Shown here piece after piece: positions 37,372 to 50,229 of a stretch of 64,000 bases of DNA. The notes under the pieces are model-generated. The model saw only the letters and a list, made by a program, of their open reading frames with translations, had not been told where the DNA came from and did no database searches. Positions within the stretch are counted from its first letter, which is position 1, and every line of letters starts with the position of its first letter. Where the stretch lies: NCBI GenBank assembly GCA_020445415.1, contig JAGRGP010000026.1:62001-126000 (forward strand), given 5' to 3'. The position numbers were made by a program, and so were the translations under genes. The DNA comes from Gammaproteobacteria bacterium (GTDB lineage Bacteria; Pseudomonadota; Gammaproteobacteria; Chromatiales; Chromatiaceae).

Positions 37372-37935
37372 TTAGTGCTCGGCAAGCAGTGCCTCTACCG
37401 CTTCGGTGATGCGGGCTGCCTGTGCACTATCGGAGCGGGTTTCACCAATAAAGACGTTTCTTACCAGTCCCTTTTTGTCGATCAAGTAATAGGTTGGCCA
37501 GTAACGGGTACCCATAGCGTTCCAGAATGAAAAGTCATTGTCGATCATGACCGGATGACGCAATTGAAAGACTTCGATCTTTTCTAGCAGCCGTTGTTTG
37601 TCGCGCTCATGCTCAAATTCCGGAGTATGTACGCCGATCACGGTAAACGGCTGCTCTTTCATCTGCGCTTCCAAAGACAATAGCCAGGGAAAAGATCGGT
37701 AGCAGTTCCAACAGTCGAATGTCCAAAAATCAATAAGTAACACCCGTCCCCTCAGGTCCGCCAGCGACAATGGCTTGGAGTTTATCCAGTTAAAGGGCTC
37801 ATGATGAGTGAAGGGTGGTGCTGGGTGGGGGAGCGGCGGAGCCGCTTGCAAAATTGAAGCTGTTCCAAGCAACAACCAGGCCGTGACTAATACGAATCGC
37901 GGTAGCCAACTACCGACTATTATCCAATTGGGCAT
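37372..37935 (-). CDS. TlpA/redoxin-like periplasmic thiol protein
   Basis: A 187-residue thioredoxin-fold protein with an N-terminal signal or anchor (FVLVTAWLLLGTASILQA, residues about 14-31). The redox motif is FDCWNCYRSFP with Cys75 and Cys78, the unusual WNC version also found in the C-terminal domain of some DipZ/CcdA-linked proteins. VIGVHTPEFEHERDKQRL and YWPTYYLIDKKGLVRNVFIGE complete the fold. The ATG at 37935 has GGAG upstream at 13 bases and GAAG nearer. The frame stays open to 38241 but that extension overlaps the divergent mnmG and has no family match. It probably reduces periplasmic disulfides, with no known partner nearby. Confidence 0.85.
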   Translation of the reverse strand: MPNWIIVGSWLPRFVLVTAWLLLGTASILQAAPPLPHPAPPFTHHEPFNWINSKPLSLADLRGRVLLIDFWTFDCWNCYRSFPWLLSLEAQMKEQPFTVIGVHTPEFEHERDKQRLLEKIEVFQLRHPVMIDNDFSFWNAMGTRYWPTYYLIDKKGLVRNVFIGETRSDSAQAARITEAVEALLAEH

Positions 37936-38067
37936 TTGCTTCTTTCTCCGGGCTTGTGGCGTGCGTCTCTGTTCAATAGTAGACCCTGTCCGGAGCCAGA
38001 CTATTTCTACTGAGATTGATCGATATACCGGATAAACTAATCGAAGTGGCAATTGATTGGGACAGCA

Positions 38068-39942
38068 ATGGTCTATTCCGATATATATGATGTGATTGTA
38101 GTAGGTGGCGGGCACGCAGGTACCGAGGCCGCGTTGGCGGCGGCGCGGATGGGATCCCATACCTTGCTTATAAGTCAAAGTCTCGAAACTATCGGGCAGA
38201 TGAGCTGTAACCCGGCGATTGGTGGCATTGGCAAGGGGCATCTAGTCAAGGAAATAGATGCCCTGGGGGGGTGTATGGCCAGGGCCGCGGATTTGGGTGG
38301 GATCCAGTTCAGGATACTCAACGCTCGAAAGGGGCCCGCGGTTAGGGCGACACGGGCGCAAGCCGATCGGCAACTCTACCGGTGCGCGGTGCGCCGCGCC
38401 ATTGAAGGTCAATCCAATCTCGACTTCTTTCAGCAGACGGTCGACGACCTACTGGTGGAGGGGGAGTGCGTGGCTGGGGTGATCACCCAGATCGGGCTCC
38501 AATTTAGGGCACGCGCCTTGGTGTTGGCGACGGGTACCTTTTTGGGCGGGCGTATTCATGTGGGGTTGAACAATTACGGGGGCGGGCGTGCCGGGGATCC
38601 GCCCGCGAATGCATTGGCCGAGCGGCTCCGCGAGCTTCCGTTGCGAGTCGACCGTTTGAAGACAGGTACTCCGCCCCGCATTGATAAACGTAGCATCGAC
38701 TTTTCCCAGCTTGAGGCCCAGCCGGGAGACCAACCGACACCGGTTTTTTCGTTTATGGGGTTGCCTGCAGACCACCCTCAGCAGATTAGTTGCCACATTA
38801 CTCACACCAACCGGCATACCCACGAACTTATCCGCAGCGGGATGTCCCGATCTCCTCTGTACACCGGGGTAATTGAAGGCGTCGGCCCCCGCTATTGCCC
38901 CTCTATCGAAGATAAAATCGTTCGTTTCGCTGATCGTGAGTCGCATCAAGTGTTTATCGAGCCGGAGGGACTCAATAGCAATGAGGTCTACCCCAACGGG
39001 ATTTCCACATCACTTCCCTTCGACGTGCAGTTTGCTTTGGTCCGGTCCATGAAGGGATTTGGCGAGGCGCGTATTACTCGGCCTGGATATGCCATTGAGT
39101 ATGATTTTTTCGATCCCAGGGACTTGCGACCAAGTCTGGAGAACCGTTTTATTAAAGGACTGTTCTTTGCGGGACAGATCAATGGAACCACGGGTTACGA
39201 AGAAGCGGCCGCTCAGGGATTGCTGGCGGGGATCAACGCGGTGCGGTACGTCAGAGATCTCGAACCCTGGTGTCCGCGCAGAGACCAGGCGTATCTTGGG
39301 GTAATGGTCGACGACCTCGTTACCCGGGGCACCCGTGAGCCCTACCGGATGTTTACCAGCCGCGCGGAGTTTCGCCTGTTGCTGCGGGAGGACAATGCCG
39401 ACCTCAGGCTTACCGAGCAGGGGCGGGAACTAGGCTTGGTAGATGACGAGCGCTGGCGGGCGTTTGAGGCTAAGCGCGATGGGATCGAGCGGGAGCGGCA
39501 GCGGCTCCGCGACCTTTGGATTAGACCAGGATCGCCGGCCGCGGAGGTTTTGTCCAGGCGCTTCAATATGCCGCTCTCTCGCGAAGTCAGGGCGTTGGAT
39601 CTCTTGGCAAGACCCGAGATTTCCCACCAGAAATTGGAACAATTACCCGGTGTTCACGCAACCGCTGTAAGCTCGCAGGTTTCTGAACAACTGGAGATAC
39701 AGGTAAAGTACTCGGGGTATATTCAGCGCCAGCAACAAGAGATTGAGCGCCTGATCGAAAAAGAATCGGTGCCTTTGCCACCCGACCTGGATTACCAAAG
39801 CGTGCGGGGCCTATCGCTCGAAGTCATGGAGAAGCTGTCGGCCGGTCGGCCGGCAACCCTCGGACAGGCAGGACGCCTACCGGGGGTAACTCCTGCCGCG
39901 CTTTCGCTGCTGTTGATTCATCTGAAAAAGCGCGCTAGCTAA
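38068..39942 (+). CDS. mnmG: tRNA uridine-5-carboxymethylaminomethyl(34) synthesis enzyme MnmG
   Basis: MnmG is the FAD partner of MnmE in cmnm5U34 formation. The 624-residue product has the FAD-binding N-terminus [23 protein letters not shown], the cysteine-containing [35 protein letters not shown] and the C-terminal helical domain that contacts MnmE. I start at the ATG at 38068 because GGGA precedes it. A TTG at 38053 would extend it by five residues. It begins the conserved mnmG-rsmG-parA-parB-atp series and is separated by 5 bp from rsmG, so the two are probably one transcript. Confidence 0.97.
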   Translation: MVYSDIYDVIVVGGGHAGTEAALAAARMGSHTLLISQSLETIGQMSCNPAIGGIGKGHLVKEIDALGGCMARAADLGGIQFRILNARKGPAVRATRAQADRQLYRCAVRRAIEGQSNLDFFQQTVDDLLVEGECVAGVITQIGLQFRARALVLATGTFLGGRIHVGLNNYGGGRAGDPPANALAERLRELPLRVDRLKTGTPPRIDKRSIDFSQLEAQPGDQPTPVFSFMGLPADHPQQISCHITHTNRHTHELIRSGMSRSPLYTGVIEGVGPRYCPSIEDKIVRFADRESHQVFIEPEGLNSNEVYPNGISTSLPFDVQFALVRSMKGFGEARITRPGYAIEYDFFDPRDLRPSLENRFIKGLFFAGQINGTTGYEEAAAQGLLAGINAVRYVRDLEPWCPRRDQAYLGVMVDDLVTRGTREPYRMFTSRAEFRLLLREDNADLRLTEQGRELGLVDDERWRAFEAKRDGIERERQRLRDLWIRPGSPAAEVLSRRFNMPLSREVRALDLLARPEISHQKLEQLPGVHATAVSSQVSEQLEIQVKYSGYIQRQQQEIERLIEKESVPLPPDLDYQSVRGLSLEVMEKLSAGRPATLGQAGRLPGVTPAALSLLLIHLKKRAS

Positions 39943-39947
39943 TCCCG

Positions 39948-40595
39948 ATGACCGAGATCCGGGATTACTGGCTGCGTCAGTTGATAGGGGGCGCCAAACA
40001 GCTATCTGTCGGGCTAGATTATGCTCAATGCACTCGAATGTTGGATTACCTGGAGATCCTCGAGCGATGGAACCGCAGGTTTAATTTGACTGCGGTTCGG
40101 GATCCCGCCACGGTCGTTCCGCGGCACCTGCTGGATTCTCTGTCCATTGCGGATCTGATTCGGGGCACGGAGGTTCTGGATATGGGAAGTGGCGCGGGTT
40201 TGCCGGGTTTGCCGTTGGCGATCGCGCTTCCCGATAGAAACCTTACCTTGCTCGACGCGAACGGTAAGAAGACCCGTTTTCTGGAGCACTGCAGAATGGC
40301 TATCGGGTTGGAAAATCTACGGGTAGTGCACAGCCGAGTGGAAGATCACCGCCCGGGCGGGATCTACAACACGGTGGTATCCAGGGCGTTCTCGTCACTG
40401 CCTGAGATAGTCAGGCTCAGTTCACACTTGTTGGCCCCCGGCGGTTACTGGTTGGCGATGAAGGGAGAGTTGCCTCAAACAGAGCTGCAAGGGTTACAGC
40501 AGCGCGGATTTGCGGTGCAGGTCAGAAAACTGAACGTTCCCCAAACAGAGGGGATAAGGAACGTCGTAATTTGCCAAGAGGGAGCCCGCCAATAG
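39948..40595 (+). CDS. rsmG: 16S rRNA (guanine(527)-N7)-methyltransferase
   Basis: RsmG methylates G527 of 16S rRNA using SAM. The 215-residue protein has the family N-terminus ending in YLEILERWNRRFNLTAVRDP and HLLDSLSIADLI. The SAM motif is VLDMGSGAGLPGLPLAIALP, followed by LLDANGKKTRFLEH. VVSRAFSSLPEIV corresponds to the catalytic-core loop. Its length matches the family (about 207). Loss of this gene is known to confer low-level streptomycin resistance. It lies 5 bp after mnmG. Confidence 0.95.
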   Translation: MTEIRDYWLRQLIGGAKQLSVGLDYAQCTRMLDYLEILERWNRRFNLTAVRDPATVVPRHLLDSLSIADLIRGTEVLDMGSGAGLPGLPLAIALPDRNLTLLDANGKKTRFLEHCRMAIGLENLRVVHSRVEDHRPGGIYNTVVSRAFSSLPEIVRLSSHLLAPGGYWLAMKGELPQTELQGLQQRGFAVQVRKLNVPQTEGIRNVVICQEGARQ

Positions 40596-40680
40596 GGTTT
40601 GGGCACGTGATTGTCGATCGGTGTCGCCCCAGGGCCGTAGATGGGTGGGGCGACATGCGCCGGAAAGTGGAGTGATGGAT

Positions 40681-40983
40681 ATGAATCTCGAGATAATTGG
40701 CAGATGCTGGCAGTGTGGTACGGATCTCAGCGCAAACGATTTCGGCCGGGAAACCAACTGCCTAGTTTGCGGCAAGCCCACAAAGGTCTGCCGAAACTGT
40801 GGCTGGTACGATCCAGGCAGTACAGATCAGTGCCGGGAAAGGGCGGCGGATCCCATCCGGGATAAAACTCGGGCAAATTATTGCGAATATTTCGTACCCA
40901 CGAGCCAACCCGTTTCCGGCAGTGCCCCCGGGAGTTCCCAGGATCAGTTGCGAAAAGCCGCCGAAGATCTTTTTAAAAACTGA
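40681..40983 (+). CDS. Small cysteine-rich protein, zinc-ribbon-like, function unknown
   Basis: A 100-residue soluble protein with eight cysteines: CxxC pairs at 9/12, 27/30 and 37/40, plus single Cys51 and Cys68. The pairs fit two zinc ribbons (CWQCG with CLVCG, then CRNCG with the downstream cysteines). A hydrophilic C-terminal tail ends in EDLFKN. I chose the ATG at 40681, which follows GGAG at eight bases; the ATG at 40675 is too close to it. The gene sits between rsmG and parA, an uncommon insertion in an otherwise conserved gene order. I do not recognise the family. Confidence 0.75.
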   Translation: MNLEIIGRCWQCGTDLSANDFGRETNCLVCGKPTKVCRNCGWYDPGSTDQCRERAADPIRDKTRANYCEYFVPTSQPVSGSAPGSSQDQLRKAAEDLFKN

Positions 40984-41002
40984 TCTGGGTCTCGGGGCGC
41001 CG

Positions 41003-41027
41003 ACTCCCCTGGGTAACGCAGGGGAGT
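41003..41027 (+). terminator. Hairpin between the zinc-ribbon gene and parA
   Basis: ACTCCCCTG and CAGGGGAGT form a 9-bp perfect stem with a 7-base loop, 20 bp after the stop codon. Only a short, broken T-run follows, so it may be a weak terminator or a processing site. Confidence 0.6.
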
Positions 41028-41113
41028 GTAGTTTCTGCTATTCTCCGATTTCCGCACCACGGTCCGCGCGGGAATCGGGCCTTACTTAACAGCGTATCAA
41101 CCGGAAGGGTCCC

Positions 41114-41905
41114 ATGGGTCGAATCGTTTGTATCGCCAATCAGAAGGGCGGGGTAGGTAAGACCACTACTGCAGTCAATCTGGTCGCCTGCCTTGCGTCC
41201 TATGGGCGCAAGGTCCTGTTAGTCGATATTGATCCGCAGGGCAATGCCACGATGGGCTGCGGGGTAAATAAACACAATCTGGAAAAGTCGAGCTGTGACG
41301 TATTGTTGGGTGAGGCCAGGTTCGAGGACGTGGTAACGCGCTCCCCGAATGCGGAGTTTGATGTATTGCCCGCTAATGCCGATCTCACGGCGGCCGAGGT
41401 CGGACTAATGAGCGCGCCCTTGCGGGAAAAGCGATTGAGCCTGGCGCTTGGCGACGCGGCGGAACGTTACGAGTTCATCGTCATCGATTGCCCGCCTTCG
41501 CTTAATATGTTGACGGTAAATGCATTGGTGGCGGCCAACAGCGTACTGATACCCCTACAGTGCGAATACTATGCTCTGGAGGGTCTGTCAGCGTTAATCA
41601 ATACAATTCGCCAGATCCAAGCTAGCCGGAATACCGGTTTACAGATCGAGGGAATACTGCGCACCATGCACGACCCTCGCAACAATCTCACCAACGAAGT
41701 GTCCGCCCAGCTGATCCATCACTTCAAGGACAAGGTGTACAACACATTGATTCCCCGGAACGTGCGGTTGGCTGAGGCCCCCAGTCATGGCCTGCCCATT
41801 CTGTTGTATGATAGATCGTCACGGGGTGCTGTTTCTTATTTGGCGCTGGCGAGTGAGTTCTTGCGGCGCAACGAACAATCTCTGACTAGCCCGGGTGAAG
41901 CGTAA
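41114..41905 (+). CDS. parA: Chromosome partitioning ATPase ParA (Soj)
   Basis: ParA binds DNA non-specifically with ATP and moves ParB-parS complexes. The 263-residue protein has the deviant Walker A IANQKGGVGKTTTAVNL, LLVDIDPQGNATMG, the Walker B-type FIVIDCPPSLNMLTVNAL and VRLAEAPSHGLPILLYD near the C-terminus. The chromosomal type lacks the N-terminal helix-turn-helix of plasmid ParA. The ATG follows GGAAGG. parB begins two bases after its stop codon. Together with the parS sites at 20358 and 20967 this forms a complete segregation system. Confidence 0.97.
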   Translation: MGRIVCIANQKGGVGKTTTAVNLVACLASYGRKVLLVDIDPQGNATMGCGVNKHNLEKSSCDVLLGEARFEDVVTRSPNAEFDVLPANADLTAAEVGLMSAPLREKRLSLALGDAAERYEFIVIDCPPSLNMLTVNALVAANSVLIPLQCEYYALEGLSALINTIRQIQASRNTGLQIEGILRTMHDPRNNLTNEVSAQLIHHFKDKVYNTLIPRNVRLAEAPSHGLPILLYDRSSRGAVSYLALASEFLRRNEQSLTSPGEA

Positions 41906-41907
41906 TT

Positions 41908-42783
41908 ATGGCCGCAAAAAAACATGGGCTGGGGCGTGGTTTGGACGCCCTACTGGGGGGCGAGGCCCAAGATACCGAAGCTGTTCAGGAGGTATCGTCG
42001 GGGTTGGCTCCACACACACTCGCGGTGGATCTCATCGAGCGCGGGAGATTCCAGCCCAGACGCGATTTTAATCCAGAGAGTTTGCAGGAACTCGCCGATT
42101 CGATCGCGGCGCAAGGTGTAGTGCAACCGATTGTCGTGCGCCCATTGGAGGGTGGTCGGTACGAGATCATTGCTGGGGAGCGCCGTTGGCGGGCAGCCCA
42201 GCAAGCGGGCCTCAGCGATATTCCCGTGGTGGTTCGCGAAGTGCCTGATAAGACCGCCATGGCCATGGGCTTGATTGAAAACATTCAGCGCGATGACCTC
42301 AATCCCTTGGAAGAAGCGGGAGCCCTACACCGGTTGCTGAATGAATTCAAGCTCACTCACCAACAGATTGCCCAGGGCATTGGCAGGTCCCGTACATCGG
42401 TAACCAATCTGTTGCGGCTGCTCGATCTCAATGCCGACGTCAAGCAGCTCATTGAGGAGCGTCGCATCGAAATGGGACATGCCCGCGCATTGCTCGGCCT
42501 GCAGGGCCGAGTCCAGAGTGACGCCGCACAGCAAGTCGTGTCGCGGGGTCTCTCTGTCCGGGAAACCGAGAAACTGGTCAGGCGGCTACAGGGTTCGGAG
42601 CCGACCAGAGAGCAACCTCAAGACCAAGATGTGGATCCGGATGTGCGTAGACTGGAAAGTGGGTTGACAGACAAGCTCGGTGCCCAGGTTAGTATCCAAC
42701 AGGGATCAGGTGGCAAAGGGAAACTGGTCATCCGGTATAACAATTTGGATGAGCTGGAAGGTATCCTGGAGCACATAAAATAG
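41908..42783 (+). CDS. parB: Chromosome partitioning protein ParB (Spo0J)
   Basis: ParB is a CTP-dependent clamp that loads at parS and spreads. The 291-residue protein has the N-terminal ParA-contact motif GLGRGLDALLGG (residues about 7-18). The CTP-binding domain has IAAQGVVQPIVVRP, YEIIAGERRWRAAQ and LIENIQRDDLNPLEEA. The helix-turn-helix is QIAQGIGRSRTSVTNLLRLL. A C-terminal dimerisation domain follows an acidic linker. Chromosomal ParB of this class recognises GTTCCACGTGGAAC-like sites, which occur in recF here. Confidence 0.97.
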   Translation: MAAKKHGLGRGLDALLGGEAQDTEAVQEVSSGLAPHTLAVDLIERGRFQPRRDFNPESLQELADSIAAQGVVQPIVVRPLEGGRYEIIAGERRWRAAQQAGLSDIPVVVREVPDKTAMAMGLIENIQRDDLNPLEEAGALHRLLNEFKLTHQQIAQGIGRSRTSVTNLLRLLDLNADVKQLIEERRIEMGHARALLGLQGRVQSDAAQQVVSRGLSVRETEKLVRRLQGSEPTREQPQDQDVDPDVRRLESGLTDKLGAQVSIQQGSGGKGKLVIRYNNLDELEGILEHIK

Positions 42784-42898
42784 GCTTGTGATTGGTTACT
42801 CGGCCGAGCCAGATTCACAGCTAAAACATGGCGCAATTTGAGCTATACAGGTGATTAATAACGAACCGTTGACCATAAAAATTTTATTCGCCTATCTT

Positions 42899-42927
42899 TT
42901 GACCTTATATCCCCAACCCCTTATACT
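42899..42927 (+). promoter_or_regulatory. Sigma-70 promoter of the atp operon
   Basis: TTGACC, a 17-bp spacer and TATACT match the -35 and -10 consensus at five of six positions each, about 50 bp before atpI. A second TTGACC-like element lies about 22 bp upstream. The 192-bp gap after parB holds no other gene. Confidence 0.75.
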
Positions 42928-42975
42928 ACGGGCGTTTGATTGGGACGGGATTCACAAAGGGGAACCCCTGCAGGT

Positions 42976-43341
42976 ATGAATCTGGCAAATGCCAGACATG
43001 CTTGGCGGTTGTTTGTTGCGCAACTCTTAGCGACGCTGATTGTAACCCTTGTTTTCGCATTTTTCGGCTGGGAACATGCCTGGTCGGGAATGATCGGGGG
43101 GATGATCTCTGCGCTCGCCAACCTTTTCTTTGCGCTGAGAATATTCGTCCATTATCGCGCGGACCAACCCGAATGGCTGCTGCGGCGGTTTTTTGGTGCT
43201 GAGTTCCAGAAATTGTTGCTGACGGGGTTTCTGTTTGCAGGGACAATCCTCCTGGTCAAACCGTTGAGTGTGTGGGCGCTGTTCGTTGCCTATTTACTGG
43301 TACAGATAACACCTGTGTTTGTGGCACATAGATTGGATTAA
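42976..43341 (+). CDS. atpI: ATP synthase protein I
   Basis: AtpI assists assembly of the c-ring of F1Fo ATP synthase. The 121-residue protein has four predicted membrane helices, with the conserved GGMISALANLFFALRIF turn and the C-terminal VKPLSVWALFVAYLLVQITPVFVAHRLD. It is the usual first gene of the operon, 24 bp before atpB. I start at the ATG at 42976, giving a typical length. A TTG at 42940 is in frame but would add a hydrophilic extension. The ribosome binding site is poor (AGG directly before the start). Confidence 0.85.
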   Translation: MNLANARHAWRLFVAQLLATLIVTLVFAFFGWEHAWSGMIGGMISALANLFFALRIFVHYRADQPEWLLRRFFGAEFQKLLLTGFLFAGTILLVKPLSVWALFVAYLLVQITPVFVAHRLD

Positions 43342-44565
<1,224 letters not shown>

Positions 44566-44625
44566 TCCTGACCCAACGACAATGAACGGACTGTCATTCC
44601 GGCAGAGAACCGAGGAGTTTCCGGC

Positions 44626-45096
44626 ATGAATATCAATCTGACTCTTATAGGCCAGCTTCTCTCTTTCGTCGTGTTCGTCTGGTTCACCATGAAGTACGTG
44701 TGGACCCCGATCATGGGCGCGTTGGAAAAGCGCCGTAAAGAGATCGCGGATGGTTTGGCCGCGGGTGAGCGCGGTCAGCACGAACAGGAGTTGGCAAAGC
44801 AACGCGCCAAGGAAGTACTCAAGGAGGCTAAAATTCAGGCTTCCGATATCTTGGCTCAGGCCCAGAAGCGAGCATCGGAGATTGTCGACGATGCCAAGGG
44901 CAGTGCCCGTGAAGAGGGTGAGCGGATACTGGTGGCTGCTCGCTCCGAGATAGAGCAAGAGGTTAACCGGGCCCGTGAGCACCTCCGAGAGCGAGTTGCG
45001 GTACTGGCCGTTTCGGGCGCGGAGAAAATCCTGAGGCGCGAGATTAATGCCGACGCGCACCAACAAATCGTCGACCAACTGGCGAAAGAGATCTAA
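44626..45096 (+). CDS. atpF: F1Fo ATP synthase subunit b
   Basis: The peripheral stalk subunit (156 residues) that forms a coiled-coil dimer linking Fo to F1. One N-terminal membrane helix ([20 protein letters not shown]) is followed by a long charged helix with Arg/Glu/Ala repeats ([20 protein letters not shown]). It ends with [20 protein letters not shown], the delta-binding region. The length equals E. coli b (156). It is followed by atpH 9 bp later. Confidence 0.97.
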   Translation: MNINLTLIGQLLSFVVFVWFTMKYVWTPIMGALEKRRKEIADGLAAGERGQHEQELAKQRAKEVLKEAKIQASDILAQAQKRASEIVDDAKGSAREEGERILVAARSEIEQEVNRAREHLRERVAVLAVSGAEKILRREINADAHQQIVDQLAKEI

Positions 45097-45105
45097 GGCA
45101 AGTCC

Positions 45106-45645
45106 ATGGCAGCGGAGACTAGCACAATAGCCCGACCGTACGCGGAAGCGATATTTTCCCGGGCCGAAGAGACCGGAAGTCTGGATCAGTGGTCGGAAAA
45201 ACTGGCATTTCTAGCCGCCCTGGTAAAGGATTCGCTAATGTCGTCGGTTATTTCCGATCCGTTATTCGGCAGGCAGAACCTCACCGCGTTGGTGTTGGAT
45301 ACCGCGGAGGAAAGGTTGGATGAGGAAGGAGCTAATCTGGTTAAACTGCTGGTGCAGAACGATAGGCTCCAGTTGACGCCAGAGATCCTGGCCCTGTTCG
45401 AGCACCTCAAGTCGGAAAGTCAGCGAGTCGTGAAAGTGCACGTACGATCTGCCTTTGCTCTCCAGCCCGCCCAGGAATTAAACATCGCCAATGCGCTTAA
45501 GGCCCGGTTGGGCCGTGATATTGTCATCACCACGGAGCAAGATCCCAGTTTGATCGGGGGCGTGCATATCCGTGCCGGGGATATGGTGATCGACGGGTCG
45601 GTTAGCGGACATTTGCAAAAATTGAGCAACGAATTGGGAATCTAG
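45106..45645 (+). CDS. atpH: F1Fo ATP synthase subunit delta
   Basis: The 179-residue subunit at the top of F1 that anchors the peripheral stalk. It begins [19 protein letters not shown] and ends with the conserved [28 protein letters not shown]. It sits in the expected place between atpF and atpA. The ATG is preceded by AAGG. Confidence 0.96.
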   Translation: MAAETSTIARPYAEAIFSRAEETGSLDQWSEKLAFLAALVKDSLMSSVISDPLFGRQNLTALVLDTAEERLDEEGANLVKLLVQNDRLQLTPEILALFEHLKSESQRVVKVHVRSAFALQPAQELNIANALKARLGRDIVITTEQDPSLIGGVHIRAGDMVIDGSVSGHLQKLSNELGI

Positions 45646-45658
45646 ACGAGAAGCCACT

Positions 45659-47200
45659 ATGCAACTCAATCCATCCGAGATCAGCGAACTGATCAAAAGC
45701 AGGATCGAAAAATTCGATCTCAAGACCGAGGCCCGTAACGAAGGCACGATTATCAGCCTCACAGACGGGATTACCCGAATCCACGGACTCGAGGATGCCA
45801 TGTCCTACGAGATGCTGGAGTTTCCGGGTAATACGTTTGGTTTGGCGCTGAACCTGGAGCGTGACTCCGTGGGTGCGGTGATTTTGGGAGAATACAAACA
45901 CCTCTCGGAGGGCGACTCCGTGAAGTGTACCGGTCGGGTACTTGAAGTACCGGTTGGCGAAGCGCTGCTGGGGCGGGTTGTCGACGCTCTGGGTAACCCA
46001 ATCGACGGCAAAGGGGCGATTACCACCGACTTCAGTTCACCTATCGAAAAGGTGGCGCCTGGCGTTATCACCCGCAAATCGGTTGATCAGCCTGTGCAAA
46101 CGGGGCTTAAGGCCATCGATTCGATGGTTCCCATCGGGCGTGGACAACGTGAGTTGATTATCGGCGACCGACAAACCGGCAAGACGGCGATCGCCGTGGA
46201 TGCGATTATCAATCAGAAGGGCACCGGCGTTAAGTGTATCTATGTCGCGGTAGGCCAAAAGAATTCCTCTATTGCCCAGGTAATGCGGAAGCTTGAGGAA
46301 CACGGCGCTATGGAACACACTACCATCGTCGCCGCTCCCGCCGCGGATTCGGCCGCGATGCAGTTTTTGGCACCCTACTCCGGATGTACCATGGGGGAAT
46401 ATTTTCGCGACCGGGGCGAGGACGCCCTGATCATTTACGATGATCTGACCAAGCAAGCGTGGGCCTATCGCCAGGTATCCCTGTTGCTGCGTCGCCCACC
46501 GGGACGAGAGGCCTATCCCGGCGACGTTTTTTATCTCCACTCCCGGTTGTTGGAGCGGGCTGCCCGGATTAACGCGGATTATGTGGAGAAGTTAACCAAC
46601 GGCGCGGTAAAGGGTAAGACCGGGTCGTTGACCGCCCTGCCAATCATCGAAACCCAAGCTGGTGACGTGTCCGCCTTCGTTCCCACCAACGTAATCTCCA
46701 TTACCGACGGGCAGATCTTCCTGGAGGCAGATCTATTCAATGCCAACATCCGGCCTGCCATCAATGCGGGTCTATCGGTGTCACGGGTTGGGGGAGCCGC
46801 ACAAACTAAGATTATCAAGAAGCTTGGCGGCGGGGTGCGCTTGGCGCTCGCGCAGTATCGCGAATTGGCGGCATTCTCCCAATTTGCCTCTGATCTCGAC
46901 GAAGCGACCCGAAAGCAATTGGAGCGTGGCGAACGTGTCACCGAATTAATGAAGCAGAGCCAGTATTCCCCGTTGACCGTTGCCGAGATGGCGGTTTCAT
47001 TGTTTGCCGCCAACGAAGGTTACCTAGACGATGTGGATGCCAACAAGGTGGTGGATTTTGAGTCCGCGCTACATGGCTATATGCGAAGTTCTCAGAAGGA
47101 GCTGTTGGATAGGATTAGTGAAACCGGAGATTACGATGATGAAATCAAGCAGGCGTTCGATAACGCGCTTAAGGATTTCAAGGCCAACCACACATGGTAG
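45659..47200 (+). CDS. atpA: F1Fo ATP synthase subunit alpha
   Basis: The 513-residue non-catalytic nucleotide-binding subunit of F1. It has the N-terminal beta barrel ([21 protein letters not shown]), the P-loop [47 protein letters not shown] and the arginine-finger region [12 protein letters not shown]. The length equals E. coli alpha. The start ATG at 45659 lies 13 bp after atpH. Confidence 0.99.
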   Translation: MQLNPSEISELIKSRIEKFDLKTEARNEGTIISLTDGITRIHGLEDAMSYEMLEFPGNTFGLALNLERDSVGAVILGEYKHLSEGDSVKCTGRVLEVPVGEALLGRVVDALGNPIDGKGAITTDFSSPIEKVAPGVITRKSVDQPVQTGLKAIDSMVPIGRGQRELIIGDRQTGKTAIAVDAIINQKGTGVKCIYVAVGQKNSSIAQVMRKLEEHGAMEHTTIVAAPAADSAAMQFLAPYSGCTMGEYFRDRGEDALIIYDDLTKQAWAYRQVSLLLRRPPGREAYPGDVFYLHSRLLERAARINADYVEKLTNGAVKGKTGSLTALPIIETQAGDVSAFVPTNVISITDGQIFLEADLFNANIRPAINAGLSVSRVGGAAQTKIIKKLGGGVRLALAQYRELAAFSQFASDLDEATRKQLERGERVTELMKQSQYSPLTVAEMAVSLFAANEGYLDDVDANKVVDFESALHGYMRSSQKELLDRISETGDYDDEIKQAFDNALKDFKANHTW

Positions 47201-47238
47201 CCAATCTATCGTTTGAGCGGATAATCAAGGACTAAACC

Positions 47239-48099
47239 ATGGCAGGCGCTAAAGAGATACGCACCAAAATTGCCAGTATCAAGAACACGCAGAAGATCAC
47301 TTCCGCGATGGAGATGGTGGCGGCGGCTAAGATGCGTAAGGCCCAAGACCGAATGCAAGCGACCCGACCCTATGCTGAGAAGATGCGAAATGTTATCGGC
47401 CACCTTCATCAGGCCCATCCTGAATATCAACACAGCTTCATGCAGGACCGGGAAATAAAGCGTATCGGCTATATCATCGTTTCCTCGGACCGTGGGCTTT
47501 GTGGTGGATTGAATAACAACCTTTTCAGGACTTTGGCCCGGGAGATCAAGTCGCACCGCGATAGCGGTATTGAAGTCACTTTTTGTACTATCGGCAAGAA
47601 GGCACTGGCATTTTTCAGACGTTTTGGGGGTAAGGTATTGGGTGAGATCACCCAGTTGGGAGACGCCCCTCATATCGGAGACCTGATTGGTACCGTTAAG
47701 GTAATGCTGGATGCCTACGAGGATGGCGAAGTGGACCGCGTGTACGTGGTATATAACCGTTTCATCAATACCATGAGCCAGCTGCCCACTATTGAGCAGC
47801 TTGTGCCCATCACTTCGGAGCAAGATAAAGAGCTAAGGCATCACTGGGACTATATCTACGAGCCGGAGGCCAAGGATGTGCTTGACGATCTGCTCGGCCG
47901 ATATCTGGAATCGCTCGTTTATCAAGCAGTAGTCGAGAACGGGGCGAGTGAACAGTCCGCGCGGATGGTGGCAATGAAGTCGGCTTCGGATAATGCGGGC
48001 AACCTAATCGATGAGCTGCAGTTGGTCTATAACAAAGCTCGGCAGGCAGCGATTACTCAGGAAATATCCGAGATCGTCGGTGGTGCAGCCGCTGTTTGA
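47239..48099 (+). CDS. atpG: F1Fo ATP synthase subunit gamma
   Basis: The 286-residue rotor shaft. The N-terminal helix [32 protein letters not shown] and the C-terminal helix [32 protein letters not shown] form the central coiled coil. [16 protein letters not shown] lies in the globular part. The length is typical (E. coli 287). It lies between atpA and atpD, 87 bp before the latter. Confidence 0.98.
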   Translation: MAGAKEIRTKIASIKNTQKITSAMEMVAAAKMRKAQDRMQATRPYAEKMRNVIGHLHQAHPEYQHSFMQDREIKRIGYIIVSSDRGLCGGLNNNLFRTLAREIKSHRDSGIEVTFCTIGKKALAFFRRFGGKVLGEITQLGDAPHIGDLIGTVKVMLDAYEDGEVDRVYVVYNRFINTMSQLPTIEQLVPITSEQDKELRHHWDYIYEPEAKDVLDDLLGRYLESLVYQAVVENGASEQSARMVAMKSASDNAGNLIDELQLVYNKARQAAITQEISEIVGGAAAV

Positions 48100-48168
48100 T
48101 TATTATGTGGCCCGGTGCGCTGTCCGGGTATGGCCGTTACTCGGTTTCGGCCTACAGTAGAAATCTGA

Positions 48169-49557
<1,389 letters not shown>

Positions 49558-49582
49558 CTGATCCCTAGGGAGGAAGTGACGA

Positions 49583-50008
49583 ATGGCCATGACGATCCAC
49601 ATAGATATCGTGAGCGCGGAAGGTGCGATACATTCCGGGCTTGCCGAGATGGTATATGCTCCTGCGGTGATGGGCGAGGTAGGTATTGCCCCAAGACACA
49701 CGCCCTTGGTCACTCGGCTCAAGCCGGGGGAGATCCGGGTGGATACCGGTGGAGGTGAGATGCTGCACTTCTACGTTTCCGGTGGCATTCTCGAGATTCA
49801 GCCACATGTGGTTACGGTGTTGGCAGATACAGCAGTTCGAGCCCGTGATCTTGACGAGGCGTCGGCTGCTGAGGCTAAACGCCGAGCGGAAGATGCCCTG
49901 GCTGGTCATCAAGCGGACTTCGAATATGCCAAGGCTCAGGCTGAATTGGCCGAAGCCGTAGCTCAGCTGCGAGCGATCGAGCGGCTGCGCAAGACTAAAT
50001 CCGGCTGA
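49583..50008 (+). CDS. atpC: F1Fo ATP synthase subunit epsilon
   Basis: The 141-residue regulatory subunit that can inhibit F1 through its C-terminal helices. It begins with the beta sandwich ([41 protein letters not shown]) and ends with two alpha helices ([19 protein letters not shown] and [19 protein letters not shown]). GGAGG precedes the ATG at 49583 at good spacing. It is the last gene of the operon and has a strong terminator 29 bp after its stop. Confidence 0.97.
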   Translation: MAMTIHIDIVSAEGAIHSGLAEMVYAPAVMGEVGIAPRHTPLVTRLKPGEIRVDTGGGEMLHFYVSGGILEIQPHVVTVLADTAVRARDLDEASAAEAKRRAEDALAGHQADFEYAKAQAELAEAVAQLRAIERLRKTKSG

Positions 50009-50036
50009 TCCGCTCGCCAGGAGCATCAAAATCGAT

Positions 50037-50061
50037 AAACCCTTCCTTGGAAGGGTTTTTT
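50037..50061 (+). terminator. Terminator of the atp operon
   Basis: A 10-bp perfect stem (AAACCCTTCC / GGAAGGGTTT) with a two-base apex is followed by a T-run of six. It is a textbook rho-independent terminator. Confidence 0.9.
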
Positions 50062-50229
50062 GTTGTACCGCTGAGTACACAAAAGGTCCTGAGATTGCCC
50101 ATCCATTTTTGAGCCACCGGCCTCGGTAGACCGGATATCCGGCAAGCTGGCCCTTGCCGATCCATTCCATCTGGCCCACAGTTAGAAAAGTGCCGTACCT
50201 AATTGTGAGCTGCAAAAGGCAAGGTGTTT

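Noticed and set aside
37936..38241. 102-codon upstream extension of the TlpA-like gene
   Set aside because: It overlaps the mnmG start, lacks family homology, and a good ribosome binding site precedes the internal ATG at 37935.
40595..40620. CACGTG core after rsmG as a third parS site
   Set aside because: Only the central hexamer is present; the flanking GTTC and GAAC arms are missing.
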